The translations under genes were made by a program, and so were the position numbers. From NCBI RefSeq assembly GCF_000374545.1, contig NZ_KB894584.1:62001-126000 (forward strand): 64,000 bases of DNA, in the 5' to 3' direction. Numbering within the stretch: position 1 is the stretch's first letter; every line of letters begins with the position of its first letter. The notes beneath the pieces are model-generated. The model did no database searches. It saw only the letters and a program-made list of their open reading frames with translations, and was not told where the DNA came from. Source of the DNA: Anaeromusa acidaminophila DSM 3853. Its GTDB lineage: Bacteria > Bacillota > Negativicutes > Anaeromusales > Anaeromusaceae. Positions 36,074-44,094 of the stretch are shown in pieces.

Positions 36074-37963
36074 ATGAAACGCATTGTAGTCGACCCGGTG
36101 AACCGTATTGAAGGCCATCTGCGCGTAGAGGTGCAGGTGGATGAAGCTACCGGCAAGGTCAGTGACGCTCTTTCCAGCGGCACCGCCTGGCGGGGCATAG
36201 AAGTGATTTGTAAAGACCGCGACCCTCGGGATATATGGGCTTTTGTGGGCCGCATCTGCGGCGTTTGCACCAGTACCCATTCCTTATCGTGCTTGCGGGC
36301 AGTGGAGGACGCCTTGGGCATTGAAGTGCCGAAAAATGCGAATTATATCCGCAACATCATGATGGGGACGCAAAGCGTTCATGATCATGTGGTGCATTTT
36401 TATCATCTCCATGCCCTGGACTGGGTTAGCCCGGTAAACGCTCTTAAGGCCGATCCGGCAGCGGCGGCGGCGCTGCAAAATACCATGCTCGATAAATACG
36501 CTGTGCCCTTAAAAGGACCGATTGTTAACGATACCCAGGCCTATCCTAAAACCTTCCCCAAGGCGACCAACGCTTACTTTCGGGCCATTCAGGATAAGGT
36601 GCGCAAAATCGTCGAAAGCGGCCAGCTTGGCATTTTCGCGGCTCACTACTGGGACCACCCGGACTACAATATCCTGCCGCCGGAAGTGCATCTGATCGGT
36701 ATAGCTCATTATCTGGAGATGCTGGATAAACAGCGGGAATTTATTCTCTCTCATGTGGTTTTCGGCGGTAAGAATCCGCATCCGCACTACATAGTCGGCG
36801 GTATGCCATGTTCTATTTCGCTGGATGACATGAACGCGCCGGTTAATACGGAACGTCTGATGGTGGTGGAGAAATCGCTGCATTCTGTGCTGGACGCCTG
36901 CAATTTCTACTATCTGCCGGACGTGCTGGCTATTGGCGAATTCTACGTCAAGGCGGGCATGCTCGATGGCGGCGGCTTGGCGGGTGTGCGATCTTTGAGC
37001 GTTGGCGATATGCCGGACGGCACCTTTAAGAGCGTTACGAACGGCAGCTTCCACAAAAATCTGCTGCTTCGCTCGCAGGGCGTGGTGGAAAACTTCAGCG
37101 CTGGTTTGGCAGGGGCTACTTATTCGGAATTGGAGCCTAAGGATTACGCCGATCCCTCGGTGATTGCCGAAGGTGTGGCTCATTCTTGGTATGAATACCC
37201 TGCAGGCAAAAGCGAGCTGCATCCTTGGGACGGCGTCAGTCAGCCTAAGTATACGGCGCCGAAGGAAGGCACGAAAACCAACTGGAAGTATCTTGACGAA
37301 CAGGGCAAGTACTCTTGGGTTAAAACGCCGAAATGGCGCGGCAAGATGGCCGAAGTAGGGCCGCTGGCCAAATACATTGTTATCTATGTCAAAGTAAAAA
37401 AAGGCATTATTACCGAGCCGACATGGCTGGAAAAAATGATGGTGGATCAGATCGACTTTGTTTCGAAAGTGCTGGGCGTAGCGCCGGAAAAATGGCTGCC
37501 CACCACCTTGGGACGCACCGCTGCCAGAGCTCTTGACGCCCAGGCCAACGCCTATGTGGCCAAGTATTTCCAAGACAAGCTCTTGGCTAACATCAAAAGC
37601 GGCGACACTATTGTGGCAAATACGGAAAAATGGGACCCGTCTACTTGGCCGAAAGAGGCCAAGGGCGTGGGCTTGGTGGAAGCGCCTCGCGGCGCGCTGA
37701 GCCACTGGATCGTGATTAAAGACGGCAAGGTGGCCAATTACCAGGCGGTGGTACCCAGCACCTGGAACGCCGCACCTCGGGACGACGCCGCCGGTCACGG
37801 CCCCTACGAGGCCAGCATGATCGACACTAAGGTGAAGATTCCCGACAAACCGCTGGAAATTCTGCGGGTCGTCCACTCCTTTGATCCTTGCCTGGCTTGC
37901 GCCACGCATCTGTACGATACGAAGGGCAAAGAAGTGGCGGTTGTGCGCTGCGGTGAGTGTTGA
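36074..37963 (+). CDS. NiFe hydrogenase large subunit
   Basis: Catalytic subunit (629 aa) that binds the NiFe(CN)2CO site and splits or forms H2. The four nickel cysteines are in the N-terminal RICGVCTSTHSL and the C-terminal FDPCLACATH. The protein continues past that His with a short tail ending VVRCGEC, the normally cleaved peptide, so a HyaD/HybD-type protease must exist elsewhere. Co-translocated with the Tat-exported small subunit. Neither a cytochrome b subunit nor hyp maturation genes are in the window. Confidence 0.95.
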   Translation: MKRIVVDPVNRIEGHLRVEVQVDEATGKVSDALSSGTAWRGIEVICKDRDPRDIWAFVGRICGVCTSTHSLSCLRAVEDALGIEVPKNANYIRNIMMGTQSVHDHVVHFYHLHALDWVSPVNALKADPAAAAALQNTMLDKYAVPLKGPIVNDTQAYPKTFPKATNAYFRAIQDKVRKIVESGQLGIFAAHYWDHPDYNILPPEVHLIGIAHYLEMLDKQREFILSHVVFGGKNPHPHYIVGGMPCSISLDDMNAPVNTERLMVVEKSLHSVLDACNFYYLPDVLAIGEFYVKAGMLDGGGLAGVRSLSVGDMPDGTFKSVTNGSFHKNLLLRSQGVVENFSAGLAGATYSELEPKDYADPSVIAEGVAHSWYEYPAGKSELHPWDGVSQPKYTAPKEGTKTNWKYLDEQGKYSWVKTPKWRGKMAEVGPLAKYIVIYVKVKKGIITEPTWLEKMMVDQIDFVSKVLGVAPEKWLPTTLGRTAARALDAQANAYVAKYFQDKLLANIKSGDTIVANTEKWDPSTWPKEAKGVGLVEAPRGALSHWIVIKDGKVANYQAVVPSTWNAAPRDDAAGHGPYEASMIDTKVKIPDKPLEILRVVHSFDPCLACATHLYDTKGKEVAVVRCGEC

Positions 37964-38018
37964 GCGGGACTACCATTTTATGAAAAAAGGCAGGGCGAAT
38001 CTTTCTCTCTGCCGCTTA

Positions 38019-38051
38019 GACTCACGGGGACGGTTCTCGTGAGTCTTTTTT
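38019..38051 (+). terminator. terminator after hydrogenase, built from a GGGACGGTTCT repeat
   Basis: GACTCACG-GGGACGGTTCT-CGTGAGTC then six T residues. Confidence 0.7.
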
Positions 38052-38058
38052 CTTTTCT

Positions 38059-38115
38059 GGTTCAGGGGGACGGTTCTAGTGAACCACTGGTTCGCCAGAA
38101 CCGTCCCCTTGAACC
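38059..38115. repeat. GGTTCAGGGGGACGGTTCT hairpin repeat
   Basis: 19-base arms, GGTTCAGGGGGACGGTTCT and its near-perfect complement at 38097-38115. Such GGGGACGGTTCT palindromes are common in clostridial genomes and often accompany REP-type Y1 transposases; none is in this window. Confidence 0.8.
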
Positions 38116-38238
38116 AAACACTCTAAAGAATATTTAATAAGATGTGTAAATTTATTTACATGATTTCCCAAATTGAGTAGACTGTTTATAAGGGACAAGT
38201 TATAGACTCAAATTAGTGTTGAGAAATGAGGGAATAAA

Positions 38239-39948
38239 ATGAATTTCCTGTTGAACATGAAAATCTCACGCAAATTGCTGGTCTTGACAATTACCTCGTC
38301 ATTGCTGTTGCTGGCGGTAGGTCTTGTGGGATACTACTATGTCAGAGCAGGTCATGATCAAATTACCGAGATCTTTGAAAAACATGTGGCAGGTTTAGAT
38401 ATTTCCCAAGATTTGAGACAGCAAAATAGAGCGCGCCAAGGTCTTTTGCTTCGATTAATTACTGCTGACCAGAGTGAACAAGGGAAGCTTATTGAGCAAC
38501 TGAAGAAAAGGGATAAAGACTTTGCTGCTTTAATTGATAAACTCGAAAAAATGAATTTGAACAATGATGAGAAGCAGTTAGTAGATAAGATTAAAGCATC
38601 GGCTGCAAAGTACTTGGATTTGCAAAATAACATTATCAAATTGTCAATTTCCAATAAGTCTGGAGACGCGCTAACTTTCTATAAGCAAGGCGAAGGTTTA
38701 GTGGAAGGACTTGCGGACGAGATACGAGCTTTGGTCAAAAACCAAGAAAAAGAGATTGCAATTGTTCATGAAGCAAATGAACAAGACTATAAAAAATCAG
38801 TCATGCTATTATTGGGAATTAGCGCTATTTCCATCGTACTGACCTTTATGTTGGGCCAATATATATCCAGACTCATTGTCAAGCCGGTAACAGGCGTAGT
38901 ACAAGAAGCAGCGCTGATTGCGAAAGGAGATTTAGCTTCAAAAGACCTTGTGTTACAAAGCCGCGATGAGATGGGCAAGCTAACAGCGGAATTTAATAGC
39001 ATGAAGTCTAACTTGCGTCAGTTAATAAAGAGTGTAGCACAGTCAGCCGAGCACCTCTCGGCGTCTTCTGAGCAATTAACAGCCAGCGCAGAACAGTCTG
39101 CTCAAGCCGCAAATCAAGTAGCTTCGACAATTACCGAAGTGGCAAAGGGAGCGGAAAAACAGACAAATGCGATTACTAGCATGTCTGCTTCTGTTAGCAA
39201 GATTTCCGTTAGCATTCAACATGCGGTGGTAAACAGTAATACTGCGACAACAACGACAGATAAAAGCGCCTTAGCTGCACAAGCAGGGTTGGGAGAAATT
39301 TCAACAGCAATCGAGCAAATGGCGAGTGTTGAAAAGACGGTTGACAGGTCCGCTGCAATGGTTGCAAAATTGGGCGAACGTTCGCAGGAAATTGGACAAA
39401 TCGTTGATACTATATCTGGTATTGCAGGACAAACCAATCTGCTAGCGTTAAATGCAGCGATTGAAGCGGCAAGGGCTGGTGAGCAAGGCAGAGGCTTTGC
39501 GGTAGTTGCTGAAGAGGTGCGAAAGCTTGCTGAACAGTCCCAGGAAGCAGCCAAGCAGATTGCTTCCTTAATTGGAGAAATTCAAGAAGATACCAATAAG
39601 GCCGTTCTGGCCATGAATGCAGGTACGAGTGAAGTTAAAAAGGGAGCGGAAGTGGTAACTTTAGCCGGTGAATCCTTTGATAATATCGCTCAGCATGTCA
39701 ATGTGGTTTCAAGGCAAATTAAAGAAGTATCATCTATTATGCAAGAAATCGCTTTTGAGAGCCAACAGATTGTGGAGGAAGTACATCAAATTGATGATAT
39801 TAGTAAAAATGCGCTCGATCATACGCAAACCGTTTCTGCAGCAACCGAAGAACAATCTGCATCAATGAAAGAAATCGGCGTCAATAGTCAAAGCTTGGCA
39901 AAAATGGCGGAAGAGCTGCAACAAGCTGTTCAAAAATTTAAGATTTAA
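38239..39948 (+). CDS. Methyl-accepting chemotaxis protein, four-helix-bundle sensor
   Basis: Chemoreceptor of 569 aa. TM1 ~10-30, a helical periplasmic domain ~35-180 of the 4HB_MCP type ([20 protein letters not shown]), TM2 ~188-208, HAMP ~210-262, signalling domain with tip [20 protein letters not shown], ending QAVQKFKI. The coding sequence is visibly richer in A/T-ending codons than its neighbours and than the other three receptors. Together with the GGGACGGTTCT repeats just upstream, this may mean recent acquisition. Ligand unknown. Confidence 0.92.
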   Translation: MNFLLNMKISRKLLVLTITSSLLLLAVGLVGYYYVRAGHDQITEIFEKHVAGLDISQDLRQQNRARQGLLLRLITADQSEQGKLIEQLKKRDKDFAALIDKLEKMNLNNDEKQLVDKIKASAAKYLDLQNNIIKLSISNKSGDALTFYKQGEGLVEGLADEIRALVKNQEKEIAIVHEANEQDYKKSVMLLLGISAISIVLTFMLGQYISRLIVKPVTGVVQEAALIAKGDLASKDLVLQSRDEMGKLTAEFNSMKSNLRQLIKSVAQSAEHLSASSEQLTASAEQSAQAANQVASTITEVAKGAEKQTNAITSMSASVSKISVSIQHAVVNSNTATTTTDKSALAAQAGLGEISTAIEQMASVEKTVDRSAAMVAKLGERSQEIGQIVDTISGIAGQTNLLALNAAIEAARAGEQGRGFAVVAEEVRKLAEQSQEAAKQIASLIGEIQEDTNKAVLAMNAGTSEVKKGAEVVTLAGESFDNIAQHVNVVSRQIKEVSSIMQEIAFESQQIVEEVHQIDDISKNALDHTQTVSAATEEQSASMKEIGVNSQSLAKMAEELQQAVQKFKI

Positions 39949-39963
39949 GGCGATACTATCAAG

Positions 39964-40005
39964 GAAAGAGAAGCGGCAGGGAATATTCCCTGCCGCTTCT
40001 CTTTC
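39964..40005. terminator. bidirectional terminator between chemoreceptor and sensor kinase
   Basis: GAAAGAGAAGCGGCAGGGA / TCCCTGCCGCTTCTCTTTC, near-perfect, between convergent genes. Confidence 0.9.
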
Positions 40006-40048
40006 AATCTTTTGTTTCTCAAGAAGAGTCCTCCCTAGTCTTAGCGCC

Positions 40049-41461
40049 TTAGGAGATAAGGGGAAACTTCAAGATGATCGTCGTACCTTGGGAGGGAACG
40101 CTTGCTACCTGGATAGTGGCGTTGTGCTGGGCGGCGATCCAATGGGCGATAGACAGGCCCAGACCGGTACCGCCGGTGGTTTTGGAACGGGACGAGTCTA
40201 CCCGGTAAAAGCGGTCAAAGATTTTGGCTTGCTCTTTTTTCGGGATACCTATGCCTGTATCAGTGATGGTAATTTCCAAATGGGTATTGATTCTTTGCGA
40301 GGCCAGCGTAATGACACCGCCGTCTGGCGTATATTTGATGCTGTTTTCAATAAAAATGCGCAGCATTTGCTTAATGGCGACAGCATCCGCCAAAATGGAA
40401 GCTTGCTGGTTTTGGCTTAGCAGTACCTGGTGCTGCGGGGCGATCAGCCTGGTTTCTTGGAAAATATCCTCCAGCAGGGGCGGCATGAGAAGTGCATCTT
40501 TAGTCAGCGTTTGTTTGTTCTGGTCGGTGCGTGCCAGGAAAAGAAGTTTTTCGATTAAATTATGCATGTTGGCAGCTTCTGACTTTATCGCTTCAATTCC
40601 TTCGGTTAAGGCGGCGCCATCTTGCTTGCCCCAGCGATCCAGCATGTCGGCATAGCCGCTGATTACGGTAATCGGTGTGCGCAGCTCATGGGAAGCGTCG
40701 GCCACAAAACGTTGTTGTTGTTCAAAACCTGTCTGAATGCGGTTCAACATATGATTGAAAGTCGCCGCCAGCTCATGCAGTTCGTCCTTGCTGTTGCTTA
40801 AAGGGATTCGTTTCCCTAGGTCATGAATCTCAATTTCCTTAGCGGTGGTAATGATGGTTCGCAAGGGCTGCAGCGTTTTGCGGCTGATAAACATGCCGGC
40901 CAGGATGGCGATTAAAAGTCCAAGGGCTGTTGTGAGGAACAAGCCCCTGATTAATGTTTTTAAAAAGTTTTTTTCCGCCGCCATGGTTTTAATGATTTGT
41001 AGATGGTAGGTGTGGCTGCCATAGGATACATGCGCAGTTGTGTAGTAGAAGTACATATCGTTTACGTGCAGGATGCGCAGCGGCGTATTTAGCAGCAAGG
41101 CCGGATTGAGAGGGTCGTGTTCTATCTCCGCTTTCTCCATGACCGATTGATTGCTGGGCATATGAGGAGCGCTGTCGACAAGCAGCTGATTTTGCTCATC
41201 GGAAATTCGCAAAATGATGCCCGGGAGGAGAAGATTCTCTTTGAGCAAGCGCTGGTCGACCGGCTCGCCGGAAGCGATATGACGAGATAGGGTATCTACG
41301 CTTAGATCAATATCTGCGACGGCTTGATCGTAGAGCACGTAATACAAGCCAGCTACGGTCAAGGAACTGGTGAAGAGCAAAATGAGGCTAAGTATGGCCG
41401 TATATAAAAAAGTCAGCTTAATGGAGATGGGAACAGGAACGCCTTTAATCTTTGACCACAT
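40049..41461 (-). CDS. ArlS-like sensor histidine kinase
   Basis: Membrane kinase of 470 aa partnered with the regulator that overlaps it by 17 bases. TM1 ~14-37, extracytoplasmic domain ~38-165, TM2 ~168-190, HAMP ~190-245, HisKA with FVADASHELRTPITVISGYA, HATPase with ENSIKYTPDGG, DTGIGI and KTTGGTGLGLSIA. ATG at 41461 (MWSKIKG) follows GAGGAGTCGGTT; the longer frame to 41551 lies wholly inside the regulator gene. Signal unknown; ArlS relatives respond to envelope and metabolic conditions. Confidence 0.9.
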   Translation of the reverse strand: MWSKIKGVPVPISIKLTFLYTAILSLILLFTSSLTVAGLYYVLYDQAVADIDLSVDTLSRHIASGEPVDQRLLKENLLLPGIILRISDEQNQLLVDSAPHMPSNQSVMEKAEIEHDPLNPALLLNTPLRILHVNDMYFYYTTAHVSYGSHTYHLQIIKTMAAEKNFLKTLIRGLFLTTALGLLIAILAGMFISRKTLQPLRTIITTAKEIEIHDLGKRIPLSNSKDELHELAATFNHMLNRIQTGFEQQQRFVADASHELRTPITVISGYADMLDRWGKQDGAALTEGIEAIKSEAANMHNLIEKLLFLARTDQNKQTLTKDALLMPPLLEDIFQETRLIAPQHQVLLSQNQQASILADAVAIKQMLRIFIENSIKYTPDGGVITLASQRINTHLEITITDTGIGIPKKEQAKIFDRFYRVDSSRSKTTGGTGLGLSIAHWIAAQHNATIQVASVPSQGTTIILKFPLIS

Positions 41462-42131
41462 AACCGACTCCTCGCACGGTATGAATGTATTTTTCACCAA
41501 AGCGTTCATCCAGCTTGCTGCGCAAATAACGAATATATACGTCGACGACATTGGTATCGCCTAGATAATCATATCCCCAGACCTCTTGGAGAATATGTTC
41601 GCGGTCAAGGACGACATGCTTGTTGCGAACTAAATACTCCAAGAGGTCATATTCTTTTTTTGTTAGTTCCACCAATTGACCGTCAACTTGCGCTTCATAA
41701 CGGCTGGGATGCAAAACAAGGTTTTTCAGATGCAAAGTATTTTCCTTGAGGCCGGAGACGTTGCGTTTGCGAAGCGCTGCGCGGATGCGAGCCAAGAGCT
41801 CCCGGATGGCGAAGGGTTTGGTCAGGTAGTCATCGGCGCCGATGTTGAGTCCCTCGACTTTATCGTCGAGCTCACCTTTGGCTGTGACCATGATGATGGG
41901 AACATCCGATACTTCTCGGACGCGCTTGCAAATTTCAATGCCGTCCATCTCGGGCAGCATAACGTCCAATAAAACAAGATTAAAATTTTCCTGCACAATT
42001 CGTTCCAGGGCATGGCGGCCATTGGCCTCAATCTCGGTGGTAAAGCCTTCATGCTCCAGCTCCAGTTGTAAAAAGCGAGCGATTTTCCATTCATCTTCGA
42101 CAATGAGAAGATGGGATGCTTTGCTTGTCAT
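41445..42131 (-). CDS. ArlR-like OmpR-family response regulator
   Basis: Transcription factor of 228 aa: receiver ~7-120 (IVEDEWKIARFLQLELEHEG, phospho-Asp in LLDVMLPEMDG, TKPFAIRELLAR) and winged helix ~130-226 with ELTKKEYDLLEYLVRNKHVV, TNVVDVYIRYLRSKL and TVRGVGYVVKD, closely like ArlR. ATG 42131 follows GGAGGTTACTTGT. Its likely binding sites are the 11-bp direct repeats at 42211-42254 and 43006-43049; the first lies in its own divergent intergenic region, so autoregulation is possible. Confidence 0.93.
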   Translation of the reverse strand: MTSKASHLLIVEDEWKIARFLQLELEHEGFTTEIEANGRHALERIVQENFNLVLLDVMLPEMDGIEICKRVREVSDVPIIMVTAKGELDDKVEGLNIGADDYLTKPFAIRELLARIRAALRKRNVSGLKENTLHLKNLVLHPSRYEAQVDGQLVELTKKEYDLLEYLVRNKHVVLDREHILQEVWGYDYLGDTNVVDVYIRYLRSKLDERFGEKYIHTVRGVGYVVKD

Positions 42132-42210
42132 ACAAGTAACCTCCATCGTTAGCGTAGCTATAAGTATATAAAACCACTTTTTTTCTTGGAGCGAAAGAGG
42201 AGTTTTTCTT

Positions 42211-42265
42211 TTTAATCCAATTCTAATCTTTGTGTAATCTCTGTCTAATCTTTGGCTTTTATGAT
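42211..42265 (+). promoter_or_regulatory. Four 11-bp direct repeats and -10 box before methyltransferase gene
   Basis: Units TTTAATCCAAT, TCTAATCTTTG, TGTAATCTCTG, TCTAATCTTTG run without gaps from 42211 to 42254. Five bases later comes TATGAT (42260-42265); no normal -35 is seen. The layout is typical of an OmpR/PhoP-class activator binding over the -35 region. Confidence 0.8.
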
Positions 42266-42310
42266 GGTACTAGAGAGGACGCGACAGGCGCAATGAAAGA
42301 GAGGCTGAAG

Positions 42311-42868
42311 ATGAGTTTGCTTGCAGAACGGGCGGAGTTTATGCTTCGCTTTCTAGAAGAGCCTGCTAAAATCGGCAGCATTACTCCTAGTTCCATGTTT
42401 CTAGCGCGCAAGATGTTGGGGGAGTTACCCTGGCCGGAGCTGGATACTATTGTTGAATTGGGAGCGGGTACAGGAGTATTTACAGGGTACATTTCTCAAA
42501 ATAAACAAAAGAGTGCGAAGACGCTCGTTGTAGAGCAGGACCGAAGTATGCGGGAAACCTTGCGTGAAAGGTATCCGGAATTTTTTTACGGAACTAGAGC
42601 GGAAGAATTGCCTGCGTTGCTACGATACTTTAATTTGCCGCAAGCGGATTGCGTTATTTCGGGGCTGCCTTTTGCGACCTTTTCCAAAGAGGAAAGAAAT
42701 CAAGTCTTGTTAGCAGTCAGTCAATCGTTAAAGACAAACGGAGTATTTGTGGCGTTTCAGTATTCTCTACAAATGCGAAGCTTAGTTAAAAAGTATTTTC
42801 GGGAAGTGCGTATTCGCTTTGCGCCGCTTAATTTTCCGCCGGCCTTTATCTATTACTGCAAAAAATAG
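42311..42868 (+). CDS. SAM-dependent methyltransferase, phospholipid N-methyltransferase-like
   Basis: Class I methyltransferase of 185 aa. SAM motif I is IVELGAGTGVFTGYI near residue 42, and VISGLPFATFSKEERNQVL near 115 corresponds to motif IV of the KsgA/PmtA branch. The N-terminal FMLRFLEEPAKIGSITPSS is typical of proteins annotated as phospholipid N-methyltransferases or rRNA dimethylase-like. ATG 42311 follows AGAGAGGCTGAAG; ATG 42293 lacks a site. The promoter carries the four-unit response regulator repeat, so envelope-stress control of lipid modification is a reasonable inference. Confidence 0.82.
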   Translation: MSLLAERAEFMLRFLEEPAKIGSITPSSMFLARKMLGELPWPELDTIVELGAGTGVFTGYISQNKQKSAKTLVVEQDRSMRETLRERYPEFFYGTRAEELPALLRYFNLPQADCVISGLPFATFSKEERNQVLLAVSQSLKTNGVFVAFQYSLQMRSLVKKYFREVRIRFAPLNFPPAFIYYCKK

Positions 42869-42941
42869 GTTTTAGTGCAACGTTTGGTAAAATACTAGCG
42901 GTGCTAATGAAATAGTACTGGCTATTAAAATAGAGCGTAGC

Positions 42942-42977
42942 AAGCACTGTCCGCAAAACTGCGGGCAGTGCTTTTTT
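42942..42977 (+). terminator. terminator after methyltransferase gene
   Basis: AAGCACTG-T-CCGC / GCGGGCAGTGCTT, loop AAAACT, then TTTTT. Confidence 0.88.
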
Positions 42978-43005
42978 ACGCAGATTGAAGTTCTTTTATG
43001 GTCTT

Positions 43006-43060
43006 TTTAATCTGATTTTAATCTCCTTCTTAGACTTGTCTAATCTTGCCTCTATATACT
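43006..43060 (+). promoter_or_regulatory. Four 11-bp direct repeats and -10 box before small secreted protein gene
   Basis: Units TTTAATCTGAT, TTTAATCTCCT, TCTTAGACTTG (degenerate), TCTAATCTTGC cover 43006-43049; TATACT at 43055-43060 starts after five bases, the same spacing as at 42255-42259. Confidence 0.8.
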
Positions 43061-43109
43061 GCAAATAGTGGCAAACGCCAATAAGCATGATATGAAAGAA
43101 GGTAATTGT

Positions 43110-43319
43110 ATGAAAAAGAAATGGCGCGCCTGTGTTTTTTCGGTAATGGCGTTGGGCGGAGTGATTATCGCAGGGCCGGTTTTGGCAGCTCCCCAGGAAG
43201 AAGCTCAGCCAATAATTATCCAAAAAGAAGATCCGGAGCAAGCCGGCAACACTCGTGAAAAAACAAGGGTGTCGGAGCAAGTTGCTTTGGTTAAAGAAGT
43301 AAACAACGTACAGAAATAG
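43110..43319 (+). CDS. Small secreted protein under the TAATC-repeat promoter
   Basis: Pre-protein of 69 aa with a clear signal peptide (MKKKWRACVFSVMALGGVII then AGPVLAA, cleavage likely after LAA) and a mature part of about 42 polar residues, PQEEAQPIIIQKEDPEQAGN onward, with no recognised domain. AAGAAGGTAATTGT precedes ATG 43110. A terminator follows closely, so the gene is monocistronic. Regulation by the neighbouring ArlRS-like system is inferred from the promoter repeats. Function unknown. Confidence 0.75.
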   Translation: MKKKWRACVFSVMALGGVIIAGPVLAAPQEEAQPIIIQKEDPEQAGNTREKTRVSEQVALVKEVNNVQK

Positions 43320-43323
43320 CAAG

Positions 43324-43351
43324 AGAAGCCCCTTTGCTCAGGGGCTTTTCT
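43324..43351 (+). terminator. terminator after small secreted protein gene
   Basis: GAAGCCCC-TTTGCTCA-GGGGCTTTTC. Confidence 0.85.
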
Positions 43352-43446
43352 ATCTTTTCATAGCGTAAAATAACAAATACAAAGAAGAAAAAATAGTAGT
43401 ACAATGTATTTCAAGGATGTAGAAAGCCCAAAAGGAGTATGCGCTT

Positions 43447-43935
43447 ATGAAATATATGAGCACGTTGCTTGCGGTCCGAGATATGGAAAAATCGAAGCGA
43501 TTTTACACAAAAATACTAGGTCTTGCCGTTGTCTCGGACTTTGGGGATAATATAGTTTTGACAGGCGGCATTGCCTTGCAGACGGTGGCAACTTGGGTTG
43601 CTTTTTTGCAAAAAAAAGAGGAAGATATTTTTTTTGCAAACCATGCAAGCGAGCTTTATTTTGAGGAAAATGACATAGATATTTTCATGGAATCGCTGCA
43701 GCGGCAAGAGATACGATATGTACATCCTCTTTTTGAGCACCGCTGGGGGCAAAGAGTGGTGCGCTTTTATGATCCTGATGGGCATATTATTGAAGTTGGC
43801 GAGAACATGGCGATGGTGGTGCAGCGTTTTTTACAGAAGGGCTTATCGATAGAAGAAACGGCCTTGCGAATGGAAGTGTCCTTAGAATATGTGCGAGCCT
43901 GTATTCGAAAATGCGAGAATGACTCAGGATTTTGA
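43447..43935 (+). CDS. VOC-family protein with C-terminal helical extension
   Basis: Vicinal-oxygen-chelate (glyoxalase/bleomycin-resistance/dioxygenase) fold protein of 162 aa. Residues ~3-120 hold the paired beta-alpha modules: RDMEKSKRFYTKILGLAVVS, ELYFEENDIDIFMESL and VRFYDPDGHIIEVGE, the last with the usual metal-ligand Glu. Residues ~122-160 (VQRFLQKGLSIEETALRMEV) add a helix-turn-helix-like tail not needed for the VOC fold. AAAGGAG precedes ATG 43447. Reaction unknown. Confidence 0.85.
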   Translation: MKYMSTLLAVRDMEKSKRFYTKILGLAVVSDFGDNIVLTGGIALQTVATWVAFLQKKEEDIFFANHASELYFEENDIDIFMESLQRQEIRYVHPLFEHRWGQRVVRFYDPDGHIIEVGENMAMVVQRFLQKGLSIEETALRMEVSLEYVRACIRKCENDSGF

Positions 43936-43986
43936 GAGCTGTGAAAAAATAATGAAACTCTTGCGTAAAAAACAGGTAAAAATTAC

Positions 43987-44014
43987 TTGCACTTTGCAGC
44001 GTGCGTGATACAAT
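43987..44014 (+). promoter_or_regulatory. promoter of the decarboxylase gene
   Basis: TTGCAC (43987-43992), 16-base spacer, TACAAT (44009-44014). Confidence 0.6.
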
Positions 44015-44035
44015 CATCTTGGTCCTAGAACAACG

Positions 44036-44077
44036 GTGACGGCAGGGAAACCGGCCATTAGGCCTAAAGACCGTCAC
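44036..44077 (+). promoter_or_regulatory. structured leader of the decarboxylase gene
   Basis: GTGACGG (44036-44042) pairs with CCGTCAC (44071-44077), enclosing GGCC-ATTA-GGCC and a purine-rich CAGGGAAACC. It ends 3-4 bases before the ribosome site GAAGGGAGAGGG. There is no T-run, so translational control or mRNA stability is more likely than termination. Confidence 0.6.
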
Positions 44078-44094
44078 AAAGAAGGGAGAGGGAT

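Noticed and set aside
36509-37909. 466-codon open frame on the minus strand opposite the hydrogenase large subunit
   Set aside because: It lies wholly antisense to a gene with intact catalytic motifs, has no recognisable domain or ribosome site, and arises from the GC-biased codon pattern of the real gene.
38019-38115. Insertion sequence remnant
   Set aside because: Only palindromic repeats are present; no transposase coding sequence or fragment can be seen, so it is listed as a repeat.
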